15,896 nt of DNA from Spirochaetaceae bacterium (GTDB lineage: Bacteria > Spirochaetota > Spirochaetia > Spirochaetales_E > Spirochaetaceae_B), in assembly GCA_003249275.1 (NCBI GenBank), contig QKJO01000041.1, positions 1 to 15,896 of the forward strand, in the 5' to 3' direction. Below, piece after piece: positions 6,528 to 14,206 of the stretch (its first letter is position 1; each line of letters starts with the position of its first letter). Under the pieces are notes generated by a model that ran no database searches, was not told the origin of the DNA, and saw only the letters and a list, made by a program, of their open reading frames with translations. The position numbers and the translations under genes were made by a program.

Positions 6528-8135
6528 TCAGTAATCCTTACGAAAGACCCTGTAGTCCAGAAAGGGAAAGATATTGTCCTTCTTTTCCAGTTTTGTCAGC
6601 CACTCCGTCTTGATTGTATTCCTGGACAGGGAGTCGTAAATGAAATTGAAGTTGTGAATATGCTCCTTGATCCTCTTTCTGGCATAGGGGACCATGGTTC
6701 CCGCCTTCATGATGAAGGGCCAGTCGGAGGCCTGGGCCAGAAGAACCTCTCTGGCAGCCTGATTGAGAGTCCGCTCCTTGAGGCCTTTCTCGTTGGGAAA
6801 ACGGATGACAAGCTCCTCCATTCTCTCGATCAGTTTATGGGTGTGCCTGTAGATCCAGTCGTTGGCGCCGTCCAGCCAGACCTGACCGTACCCTTTGTCG
6901 CCCCAGCTTGAAAAGGCGGGTTTGGTCACCTGGTTCTGGGGATAGACTTTCAGATAGTCGGTCGGGGTCACCAGGGCGATCTCGTCGGACCGTTCGTGGG
7001 TCTTCCTGATCAGCGCCTCCAGAAACAGAGGTCCCTCGAACCACCAGTGACCGAAGAGTTCGGCATCATAGGGACAGGGAATTATGGGAGTTCTCTCCAT
7101 ATACTGCCCCAGGGTTTCACACTGTCTGACCCGGTTGTCCAGGAACTCGGCGGCATGCTCTTTTGCCTTTTCAGCCGCCGCTGCGGGATCATAGATTCTT
7201 TTGTTGTCCGTTTTATCCGTGATGGCGTAGTACTTCAGCCCCGTGTTCACCCGGTTGACGCCGCAGTTGATATAGGGGGCGATATAATCCAGGGGACGGT
7301 CGAACCCGAGGTCTCTGTAAAAGTCCCTGTACACGGGATCACCGGGATATCCGTCGGTGGCCGACCAGACGGCTCTAGAGGAAGCTCTGTCCCGTGCAAA
7401 GGCATGAACCCCGTTGGGACAGCTTACGGGTGCAAAGAGTCCGTAGACGGGTCTGTCTTCAGAGTAGAGCAGGCCATGAGCGGAGGAGAGGAAATACTGA
7501 ATGCCGAAGGGCTTCAGATATTCTTCCACACCGGGAAAGTAGCCGCACTCGGGAAGCCATATACCCTTAGGCTGAGAGGAGAAGATCCTGTCGTGCGACT
7601 CTATTCCAGTCAGAATCTGGGCGCGGATCATCTCGGGATAGTTTTCATAATGGGGCAGGAAACTGTGAGTGGCGCAGGTTGTGATCAGTTCCAGATACCC
7701 CTGCTCCTGAAAATATCTGAACTTCTTCAGGATATTTCTCTCATGAAGGTCCTCATACTCCCTGAGATTCAGGGAATAGAATTCATGATACATTTCCGCC
7801 ATCTTGTGCTCTTCAGGATTACCGGCTGTAAAAACCAGCTCCTTTTCCGCCAGCTCAATCAGCATATTCAGATGATTGACATAGCGCTGCTGCAGAAGTT
7901 CATCCGTCAGCATATGAGTCAGGGTGGGAGAAAGGGAAATTGTCAGCCGGAAGGGGATCTTGTCCTCCTCCAGTCTTGTAAACATCCTCAAAAGAGGCAG
8001 ATAGGTCTCCGAAAGAGCCTCAAAAAGCCAGGCCTCTTCCAGAAACTGTTCATACTCGGGATGCCTTACAAAAGGCAGATGGGCATGGAGAACCAGAGAG
8101 ATCATCCCTTTCTTGTTTTTCAGACTCTCAATCAT
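6528..8135 (-). CDS. GH57 1,4-alpha-glucan branching enzyme (with DUF1957 C-terminal domain)
   Basis: A 535-aa cytoplasmic protein of glycoside hydrolase family 57, branching-enzyme type. It would cut alpha-1,4-glucan and re-attach the piece as an alpha-1,6 branch. Visible landmarks are SLVLHAHLPFVRHPEY (13-28), GNPEEH (105-110), THSFLPHY (156-163), GIWLPECGYFPGVEEYL (191-207) with nucleophile candidate Glu196, VWSATDGYPGDPVYRDFYRD (256-275) and CPYDAELFGHWWFEGPLFLE (354-373) with acid/base candidate Asp357. The last 100 or so residues are the helical DUF1957 domain. Spacing agrees with the characterised archaeal branching enzyme, where a Glu near 183 and an Asp near 354 are catalytic. The start chosen is ATG at 8135, which has GAGGAG about 8 nt upstream and overlaps the DUF4912 gene by 8 nt. 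A longer frame to 8162 has no support. Alpha-amylase or 4-alpha-glucanotransferase activity is less likely. Confidence 0.9.
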   Translation of the reverse strand: MIESLKNKKGMISLVLHAHLPFVRHPEYEQFLEEAWLFEALSETYLPLLRMFTRLEEDKIPFRLTISLSPTLTHMLTDELLQQRYVNHLNMLIELAEKELVFTAGNPEEHKMAEMYHEFYSLNLREYEDLHERNILKKFRYFQEQGYLELITTCATHSFLPHYENYPEMIRAQILTGIESHDRIFSSQPKGIWLPECGYFPGVEEYLKPFGIQYFLSSAHGLLYSEDRPVYGLFAPVSCPNGVHAFARDRASSRAVWSATDGYPGDPVYRDFYRDLGFDRPLDYIAPYINCGVNRVNTGLKYYAITDKTDNKRIYDPAAAAEKAKEHAAEFLDNRVRQCETLGQYMERTPIIPCPYDAELFGHWWFEGPLFLEALIRKTHERSDEIALVTPTDYLKVYPQNQVTKPAFSSWGDKGYGQVWLDGANDWIYRHTHKLIERMEELVIRFPNEKGLKERTLNQAAREVLLAQASDWPFIMKAGTMVPYARKRIKEHIHNFNFIYDSLSRNTIKTEWLTKLEKKDNIFPFLDYRVFRKDY

Positions 8136-8877
8136 TGAACTGCTCCTCTTCCAGAAGATCATGAATGGGAATAATTCTCTGCGGGATCTCCTGATAACCG
8201 GAAACGCCGTGGGCTTCGCCGAACTCGGCGGAAAAACCGGAGAGGCGTATCAATTCATCACTGTAGGTTTTATCGTTGTCATGGGGAGCGGTGACATACT
8301 CCCGTGTTGTTTCAATGGAATTGGAACGGGTGACCAGATAATCGGTCTCTTCAATCTGGGCGCGGATTTCCACACAGTAGCAGGTATCTTCCGACGGGAG
8401 ATTGATATACCGTCTGTAATCGCTGAATTTGATGGGAATGTCAAAATAATCGAGCACATTATCGGAACTGTAATCCTTGGTGTTCAGCTCGACAACCCTG
8501 AGGATCAGACCCTGAAAGCCGGGAGTGTTTTTAATCTCCTCCGCTTTTTTGTCTTCTATGTCCCAGTAACAAAAGACCCATGACGGATCTCTCAGAAGAA
8601 GTGAAGCACTGGTTTCATTGTATCTGAGGGGCAGCTCCAGATCGTCATCCTGCCCCAGATCCAGTTCTTCATCCTGGGAAATGGAAAACTTGTGAGCTTC
8701 CATTTTGATGGCCAGATTGTTCAGTTCTTCACGTTCATCCCTGTCTTCCTCAAAGGCTTCCAGCAGCATTCCGATGAGAACACCTTTATCGACACCCGGA
8801 GTTACAGGTATGTTACCTCTGTTTGAAATTTCAAGCAGCTGTTCATATGAAAAAGAATAAAGACGCTCTTCTGTCAT
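8128..8877 (-). CDS. DUF4912 domain protein with Rho-N/SAP-like N-terminus
   Basis: A 249-aa soluble, very acidic protein. Residues 10-45 (EQLLEISNRGNIPVTPGVDK onward, then LIGMLLEAF) resemble the helix-loop-helix of SAP/Rho-N domains. An acidic linker follows (about 44-80, including DEELDLGQDDDLE). The DUF4912 core has LPLRY (82-86), LLLRDPSWVFCYWDI (93-107) and a beta-rich part carrying an YCVEIRAQI strand. DUF4912 proteins are commonly encoded beside GH57 branching enzymes, as here. Their molecular role is not established; a carbohydrate-binding or regulatory partner is my inference. The start is ATG at 8877, the only sensible one, downstream of a promoter-like sequence. The end overlaps the branching-enzyme start by 8 nt, so the two are translationally coupled. 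No signal peptide or membrane segment is present. Confidence 0.85.
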   Translation of the reverse strand: MTEERLYSFSYEQLLEISNRGNIPVTPGVDKGVLIGMLLEAFEEDRDEREELNNLAIKMEAHKFSISQDEELDLGQDDDLELPLRYNETSASLLLRDPSWVFCYWDIEDKKAEEIKNTPGFQGLILRVVELNTKDYSSDNVLDYFDIPIKFSDYRRYINLPSEDTCYCVEIRAQIEETDYLVTRSNSIETTREYVTAPHDNDKTYSDELIRLSGFSAEFGEAHGVSGYQEIPQRIIPIHDLLEEEQFND

Positions 8878-8906
8878 TTATAACCGATCCGTTTTAATGA
8901 TTTTTC

Positions 8907-8936
8907 ATCGTAGGAAAAATAAAAGGGTCATGTCAA
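8907..8936 (-). promoter_or_regulatory. Promoter of the DUF4912-branching enzyme operon
   Basis: On the minus strand, TTGACA (8936-8931) lies 18 bp from TACGAT (8912-8907). Transcription would begin near 8900 and give a leader of about 22 nt before the ATG at 8877. The -35 is consensus and the -10 has two mismatches. No strong Shine-Dalgarno follows. Confidence 0.6.
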
Positions 8937-9041
8937 GAGGTTCACACTTGAGCCCCCTCCCCAGACAGCTCCCATATGATTTTTCCTCAATCACATCCGC
9001 AATGGTTTACAAAATTCTACCTTTCAAGTCAATATAGGATC

Positions 9042-11378
9042 ATGAGGAATCTGATCATTCACGGCCACTTCTATCAGCCCCCCAGAGAAAACCCCTGGAC
9101 GGGGATCATTGAGGATCAGAAAGAGGCGTCTCCTTTTGCCAACTGGAACAGGAGAATCAACAGGGAATCCTACGAACCCAATGCATTCTCTCCTCTGCTC
9201 AACGCTTCAGGAAGAATCATAAACTTCTACAACAACTACAGTTACCTGTCTTTCAATGTCGGCCCTACCCTGCTGGACTGGCTCAAGACCGAGTCCGAAC
9301 ATGTCTACAGAAAGATTCTGGAGGGCGATGCCGCCAGCATCAGGAATCTGGGATTCGGAAACGGGATGGCCCAGGTTTACAACCATATGATTCTGCCTCT
9401 GGCAGATCGGGAGGACAGAAAAACACAGATCCTCTGGGGTCTGGAGAACTTCAGGACCCATTTCGGAAGAGACTCCCGGGGGATGTGGCTCTCCGAAACG
9501 GCGATCGACAGGGAAACCGCAGCGGAATTGATCCGTTCGGGCATAAAATATACAGTATTGTCGCCCTGGCAGGCCGGGAGATTCCGGTTTGCGGAGGGAG
9601 AATGGGAAACGGCCGACGGCAACGATCCCCGACTGTGGCGTCAGCCCTGGCGACTTTGCCTGCCCGAGGGAGACCTGACGGTTTTTTTCTATCATCCCCA
9701 TCTCTCCTCAGAGATCTCATTCAACCACCTGTTGAGAGATGCGGACTATTTCTTTGCACGAGTCGCAAAAGAGTTTGACGAAACAGGGGCCGCATTTTTG
9801 TCCGTCGCCACGGACGGGGAGATTTACGGTCATCATGAGGCTCTGGGAAACATGGGTCTGTCCGCGTTCCTGAACAAGGCCGAATCCGATGGAGGCTACA
9901 GAATCGTCAACTTCGACTGGGCCGAACAGAACCTGGAGACAACCGGTCAGGTGGAACTGACAGAGGGCGACAGGGGCAGCTCATGGAGCTGTTCCCACGG
10001 CGTCTCCCGGTGGTACCGGGACTGCGGCTGTTCCACCGGCGGCAGGGAGGGATGGAATCAGTCCTGGAGGACTCCTCTGAGAGAGACCCTCAACGATCTG
10101 GCTGCATCTGCGGACAGAATTTTCAGATCCGTCATGTCCCGCCTCTCTCTGTCACCCCCCGAAGAGATCAGAAACAGTTATGTACGGGTGCTGAACGGCA
10201 GTGAGGGCAGGGATGACTTCTTTAACCGTTTCTGTACCCGGAGGGGTTCGGATTCGGACAGGAACCAGTTCTTCAGGCTTCTGGAGGGACAGAAATTCAA
10301 GATGTTCATGTTCACATCCTGCGGCTGGTTCTTTGCCGACATATCAGGAGTCGAACCCCTTCAGAACCTCATGTATGCGGCCCGGCTGATGGACCTGTAT
10401 GCCCCCTTTTTCTCAACCCCGCCCGAAGGCGCTTTTCTTGAGAAACTCTCCCGCGCCCAGAGCAATATTCCCGACAACGGCAACGGCGCCGTCCTCTATA
10501 CCAAGTCCAAATATGCGAGGATCAGAGAGGTACGCAGAACAGCCGTCTCCATGATCATCCGGCAGTACTACGGCATTCAGGAGCGGACACAGGGGATACT
10601 CAAGGGAAAGATCACCCCCCGTGAGCTCTCAAGGGAGCTTCTGATCAATGCGGGCACACTGGAGATGATCAACCCTCTCACAGGCGAAGAGACACGGATA
10701 CCCTTCGTTCTGGAAGGAAAAGACAGACTCTTTTCGAAAATTGTCCTCTACCCCGAAGAAACCGGTGATACCTACACCCCCGAATCTCTGAGCCGTACAG
10801 ACAAGGAGGATCTGATGAAACAGCTCTGCATGATGGAGCTGGTCAATGATCAGACAATCAGCAGAAAGTACAGCGGCATCATCAATCAGCTGGATGAATG
10901 GATGAAGCTGAAACTTCCGGAGGGCGAGGATCTTAAAAAATCAGTCAAAGCCCTTCTCCACTACGCCTTCAGAGAGGTAACTTTTGTGATGGAAAGCGGA
11001 AATCCTGAGGGCTGGAACTGTTTCATGGATCTCCAGGAAAAGAACATACGATGGAAGATTCCCCTGCCCGCAGACCTGAATCACTGGCTCAACAGGATCA
11101 TCGACAGGGAATTGCTCAATCCGGAGCGGATCATTTCGATTCTGGCAGACGGCGGCACCGAAATCCTGAACCGGCTGATCATTCTGCTGGCATCCCAGAG
11201 AGAAAGCAGCCATGCCGTCATCAGTTCATCCCTTTCGGGTAGGATTTTCGGGCTTCTGACGGGAAACAGGCAGGGCATGATGCTTCTGGAGAGGGCTGAT
11301 TCAAAAACAAAAGAGAGGCTGATGGAACTTCTGAACCTCTCGGAAGAGATCAGGGGTCTTCCTCAGAACGGCTTCTGA
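9042..11378 (+). CDS. GH57-fold DUF3536 glycoside hydrolase family protein
   Basis: A 778-aa cytoplasmic protein. The first 350 or so residues are a GH57 catalytic barrel of the DUF3536 group. Landmarks are LIIHGHFYQPPRENPW (4-19), YEPNAFSPLL, LSFNVGPTLLDWL (69-81), NGMAQVYNHMILPLA (107-121), GMWLSETAID (147-156) with nucleophile candidate Glu152, FYHPHLSSEISF (216-227) and FLSVATDGEIYGHHE (252-266) with acid/base candidate Asp258. A Cys-rich strip CSHGVSRWYRDCGC (317-330) follows. The remaining 430 residues are mostly helical, with FMFTSCGWFFADISG as the best-conserved piece. Substrate and reaction are unknown for this group; an alpha-glucan is likely given the divergent branching-enzyme operon. 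The frame is open back to 8976, but ATG at 9042 gives the family N-terminus. The only Shine-Dalgarno-like bases (AGGA) are just 2 nt from it. The 3' end overlaps the convergent methyltransferase gene by 16 nt. Confidence 0.87.
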   Translation: MRNLIIHGHFYQPPRENPWTGIIEDQKEASPFANWNRRINRESYEPNAFSPLLNASGRIINFYNNYSYLSFNVGPTLLDWLKTESEHVYRKILEGDAASIRNLGFGNGMAQVYNHMILPLADREDRKTQILWGLENFRTHFGRDSRGMWLSETAIDRETAAELIRSGIKYTVLSPWQAGRFRFAEGEWETADGNDPRLWRQPWRLCLPEGDLTVFFYHPHLSSEISFNHLLRDADYFFARVAKEFDETGAAFLSVATDGEIYGHHEALGNMGLSAFLNKAESDGGYRIVNFDWAEQNLETTGQVELTEGDRGSSWSCSHGVSRWYRDCGCSTGGREGWNQSWRTPLRETLNDLAASADRIFRSVMSRLSLSPPEEIRNSYVRVLNGSEGRDDFFNRFCTRRGSDSDRNQFFRLLEGQKFKMFMFTSCGWFFADISGVEPLQNLMYAARLMDLYAPFFSTPPEGAFLEKLSRAQSNIPDNGNGAVLYTKSKYARIREVRRTAVSMIIRQYYGIQERTQGILKGKITPRELSRELLINAGTLEMINPLTGEETRIPFVLEGKDRLFSKIVLYPEETGDTYTPESLSRTDKEDLMKQLCMMELVNDQTISRKYSGIINQLDEWMKLKLPEGEDLKKSVKALLHYAFREVTFVMESGNPEGWNCFMDLQEKNIRWKIPLPADLNHWLNRIIDRELLNPERIISILADGGTEILNRLIILLASQRESSHAVISSSLSGRIFGLLTGNRQGMMLLERADSKTKERLMELLNLSEEIRGLPQNGF

Positions 11379-12214
11379 AATTCCATCATCATCACATCCC
11401 CCCAGCCCAGTGGTTTGACCAGACGGTCGGCGATCTTCTTGACCGGAAGCGGGGCAAAGCCGACGCCCAGTCCGCCCCAGGTTCTGGTCTTCAGATGCCG
11501 GAAGCCGGAGGAGAGGACACAGCGTTTCAGAGTCTTTTTTGAAAAAAGAAAGAGATGATCCGCAATAACCGACCTCCACCGCTCCCGGAACAAAAGGGCC
11601 TGGAATCCCGAACAGTTGGGGGTGGTGCAGAGGAATTTTCCTCCCGGCTTCAGAATACGGAAAATTTCGCCGACAAACAGATCCGGTCTGTTGATGTGCT
11701 CAATGACATGGGAGTTATGAACAAAGTCGAAAGAGGAGTCGGGAAAGGAAGCTTCCTCCAGGGTCCCGGGAAAGATCCTTATGTTATGGTGACTGTTCCC
11801 GTATTCCGCCGCTTCCCGGCACACCTCCACCCCCTGAGCGGCCCATCCCCTGTCGTTCAGCCAGGAGCCGAGCCTTCCCGTGGCGCATCCGATGTCCAGA
11901 AAGCTCCGCCCGCCTGCAGGGGGCGCGGGCGCCCTGAAAAAACCGATATCCTCCAGCCCCAGAAGCATCAGCCTCAGAAAGGACTCTTCATTCTCACTCT
12001 CATAGCTGAAATACTCCTCATCATACCGGTTCAGAATGTCCACCGGAACGGGCTGTGGATTCTGCATCAGAAGAGAACAGTCCCGGCAGCGCTGCCAGGT
12101 CCCCTGATCCGCCGTCCAGTGAACCCTGAACTGCTCCGATCCGCAGACGGGACAGGGAATGACAACTCTTGATTCATCGCCGCCGGGTGTCTTGGAAAAT
12201 GTCTTATGGCTCAC
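11363..12214 (-). CDS. Zinc-ribbon SAM-dependent methyltransferase
   Basis: A 283-aa soluble protein. The N-terminus carries a four-cysteine zinc ribbon (CPVCG at 21-25 and CRDC at 43-46). A class I Rossmann methyltransferase of the Methyltransf_23 type follows: motif I FLDIGCATGRLG (105-116), the acidic end of strand 2 at GVE (128-130), motif IV FDFVHNSHVIEHI (162-174) and ILKPGGKFLCTTPN (187-200). Proteins of this build act on a range of small molecules, sugars and lipids, and the sequence alone does not reveal the substrate. GTG at 12214 overlaps the stop of the LytM-like gene by 4 nt (GTGA), making it the third cistron of a coupled trio. The gene ends 16 nt inside the convergent DUF3536 gene, with no terminator visible. 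Confidence 0.85.
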   Translation of the reverse strand: MSHKTFSKTPGGDESRVVIPCPVCGSEQFRVHWTADQGTWQRCRDCSLLMQNPQPVPVDILNRYDEEYFSYESENEESFLRLMLLGLEDIGFFRAPAPPAGGRSFLDIGCATGRLGSWLNDRGWAAQGVEVCREAAEYGNSHHNIRIFPGTLEEASFPDSSFDFVHNSHVIEHINRPDLFVGEIFRILKPGGKFLCTTPNCSGFQALLFRERWRSVIADHLFLFSKKTLKRCVLSSGFRHLKTRTWGGLGVGFAPLPVKKIADRLVKPLGWGDVMMMEFQKPF

Positions 12215-13056
12215 CTGTACACCTGAACATCAAAGGCTTTCGTACTCTCATTTCCGGCCAGATCAACCAGCGAGACCTCCAGACGGGACTGTCCGGAGAT
12301 AAGGGTGATGTCACCGAGATACAGATACCCTGGTTTTGAAAAAACGGTTTCCAGGGGGGTTCCGTCCTGAAAAGCCAGCTCATGATTCTTCTGAATGACC
12401 GCATCCAGTTTGCGTTCCAGCTGAAGGACACCCAGATTGTAGAGAAAATAGGCGTAGGGCGACTGCCTGATCCCCGATCCGGCATTGTCGACGCCCCTCA
12501 CGAAGACCCTGTAGGCGCCCACAGGCAGAGAGACGCCATTGTCCAGTTCGTACTCCCTTCCGTTCTCAATCAGCAGAACCGACTCTATCACGGGAGGTTT
12601 GGTATCCCGTATCGCCGGAAGCAGGATGAGCGGGTTTACAAGCTGATTCTGCAGAGCATCCAGGATGTAGAAATGACAGGACGCCGTTTCCCCCTCTCCT
12701 CCCGGTGATTTCAGAAACTCTCCCGAAGTGATCCGGTCACGGTCTCCCCTGATCTCATCGGAACCGACATGGGTGTAGACGGACTGAAACCCGTTCTCAT
12801 GCTCCAGAACAAGCATGGAGTCCCCCACGGGAGGAAGGGCGGCATAGTCCTCCGGAGAATAGCGGAAGATGACTTCCCCGTAATCATAGGGCCTCATGGA
12901 ATCATATCCGCTGAAGATGAGCCCCGGAAAAGCGGAACCCCTGTAATTCTCCAGAAAGGAGGAGGCAAGGAACGTATACTGAACCGGCCACTGGATGGCG
13001 GAGGGTTTTATGAGAGATGAAAAGAGACAAAAGAGAACCAGCAGCCTGTTTTTCAT
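12211..13056 (-). CDS. Secreted M23/LytM-fold protein, catalytically degenerate
   Basis: A 281-aa protein with a cleavable signal peptide (residues 1-20, ending KPSA). Residues about 30-145 align by eye with the M23/LytM fold as seen in sequences of the F-G-E-x-R, H-F-H-x-G-I-D type: SSFLENYRG (32-40), LIFSGYD (46-52), LVLEHENGFQSVYTHV (82-97) and SCHFYI (126-131). The first zinc-ligand His of H-x-G-x-D is Phe48 and the first His of H-x-H is Ser126. Asp52, His96 and His128 remain. It is therefore unlikely to be an active endopeptidase and may act as a regulator or scaffold, as degenerate EnvC/NlpD-type LytM domains do. The C-terminal half looks like one or two beta-sandwich domains (starting TKPPVIESVLL, with an SLVDLAGNES strand near the end). 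ATG at 13056 overlaps the preceding gene by 4 nt. Confidence 0.72.
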   Translation of the reverse strand: MKNRLLVLFCLFSSLIKPSAIQWPVQYTFLASSFLENYRGSAFPGLIFSGYDSMRPYDYGEVIFRYSPEDYAALPPVGDSMLVLEHENGFQSVYTHVGSDEIRGDRDRITSGEFLKSPGGEGETASCHFYILDALQNQLVNPLILLPAIRDTKPPVIESVLLIENGREYELDNGVSLPVGAYRVFVRGVDNAGSGIRQSPYAYFLYNLGVLQLERKLDAVIQKNHELAFQDGTPLETVFSKPGYLYLGDITLISGQSRLEVSLVDLAGNESTKAFDVQVYR

Positions 13057-14111
13057 GACTCCACCCTCTTCAGAACGGCCATCATGCCGTCCATGGAGAA
13101 AAACAGTTCCGAACCGGAATGAGCAAGGAACCCGGGATACTCCCTGAAGCTGTTTCTCATCAGCACGGACCCGTTGAGGGAATAGGCGGTAAGCAGATAC
13201 CCTGTATCACCGTTCGTAGTCTGACGGCAGAGGATATAGTAGATTCCCTCTTCTTCATCCAGCATGTGGGTCAGAAACTGACCTTCCAGAGGTATGATCT
13301 GACCGATCCCGTCCCTGTAATACTGACGGATCGTCTTATCCTGTTCAACCCAGAGGGATGTCCCGTCGTGTGAATATAAAAGTTTGACCGGTCCCCTGAA
13401 CCGGTCGTCCAGACGGGATTCATACAGCAGTTCGGGCGGTTCCCCTTCTGACAGGCGGAACTGTCTGACAAACTGGTCATTCAGACCCGAAACCACGGCC
13501 AGGCTTCCGCCGTCGCCGGACAGTGCCAGACCGTAGATGATCTGATCCGGATTTCCCGTTTTCATATCCAGCTCGGTCATATGCCCGGATGTGTCGAACA
13601 ACCGGACCATCCCGTCGATGGAGCCGAATACGGTGACCCCTTCGCCGGCGGTTATGGCAGTCACGGGAGAAACTCCCTGCCAGCGCCAGAGCGAACGACC
13701 CGCGTCATCTATTTCCTCGATGAAGGCGGAACCGAAATCAACCGCATAGATATGATCTTTCAGAACCAGAGGATTCCCCGGCAGTGAGAGGCTCATCACG
13801 CCCCGGGTCTTCAAATCTTCAATGAGAAAGGTACTGCCGGACTTTCTGTACCGGTGTGTTACCGAATAGGCCCGCCGGCCTCCGCCGCTCTCCATCGTTG
13901 AGGCTCCCGGGATTCCTTCAAGAACACCCCGGTATCGTCCCTGATTAACGATGAGGGGACGATCCAGGTTCAAAGGAGCGGAATTCGGATCATTGTAATC
14001 AAACAGATCCGCCGCCGTCCAGAAAACCTCCTCTCCGCTGCCGAACGGAAAAACCAGAAAATAGATGATAAAAAAAAGAAGTATCAGCGGCAGAAAAAAG
14101 GTTTTATTCAT
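13053..14111 (-). CDS. Membrane-anchored beta-propeller-like protein
   Basis: A 352-aa protein. Residues 5-22 (FFLPLILLFFIIYFLVFP) form an uncleaved anchor or signal sequence, and the rest is predicted to be outside the cytoplasm. The body is a run of short beta-strand blades with WD40/PQQ-like features: DHIYAVDFGSAFIEEIDDAG, SLWRWQGVSPV, GVTVFGSIDGMVRLFDTSG, ALSGDGGSLAVVSG, LYSHDGTSLWVEQDK and YLLTAYSLNGSVL. About six or seven blades fit the length. BamB-like or other protein-binding propellers are possible relatives, but no specific family is recognised. It is the first gene of the coupled trio and lies behind its own promoter. The start is ATG at 14111 with a weak AAGAGA upstream. Its stop overlaps the next start as ATGA. 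Confidence 0.68.
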   Translation of the reverse strand: MNKTFFLPLILLFFIIYFLVFPFGSGEEVFWTAADLFDYNDPNSAPLNLDRPLIVNQGRYRGVLEGIPGASTMESGGGRRAYSVTHRYRKSGSTFLIEDLKTRGVMSLSLPGNPLVLKDHIYAVDFGSAFIEEIDDAGRSLWRWQGVSPVTAITAGEGVTVFGSIDGMVRLFDTSGHMTELDMKTGNPDQIIYGLALSGDGGSLAVVSGLNDQFVRQFRLSEGEPPELLYESRLDDRFRGPVKLLYSHDGTSLWVEQDKTIRQYYRDGIGQIIPLEGQFLTHMLDEEEGIYYILCRQTTNGDTGYLLTAYSLNGSVLMRNSFREYPGFLAHSGSELFFSMDGMMAVLKRVES

Positions 14112-14143
14112 ACTTTCTCTTATGATAATGATTTGGGAAACAT

Positions 14144-14170
14144 ATTATACTATGAAAAGAGTCTGGTCAA
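14144..14170 (-). promoter_or_regulatory. Promoter of the propeller/LytM-like/methyltransferase operon
   Basis: On the minus strand, TTGACC (14170-14165) is 15 bp from a perfect TATAAT (14149-14144). The spacing is one or two bases short of ideal. A leader of about 30 nt would precede the ATG at 14111. The -10 sits in a near-palindromic ATTATA stretch that could also serve plus-strand transcription towards cdd, where TATTAT lies at 14143-14148 but no good -35 is evident. Confidence 0.55.
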
Positions 14171-14206
14171 ACCGGAGTGATGAGCACCAGTGACAGGGAG
14201 ATCGTT

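Noticed and set aside
6996..8138. Long plus-strand open frame of about 380 codons opposite the branching enzyme
   Set aside because: It lies antisense to a gene with full GH57 motifs, has no recognisable domain or ribosome binding site, and its composition is that of a shadow frame.
8136..8162. Upstream start for the GH57 branching enzyme
   Set aside because: The nine extra codons have no ribosome binding site, whereas ATG at 8135 has a well-spaced GAGGAG.
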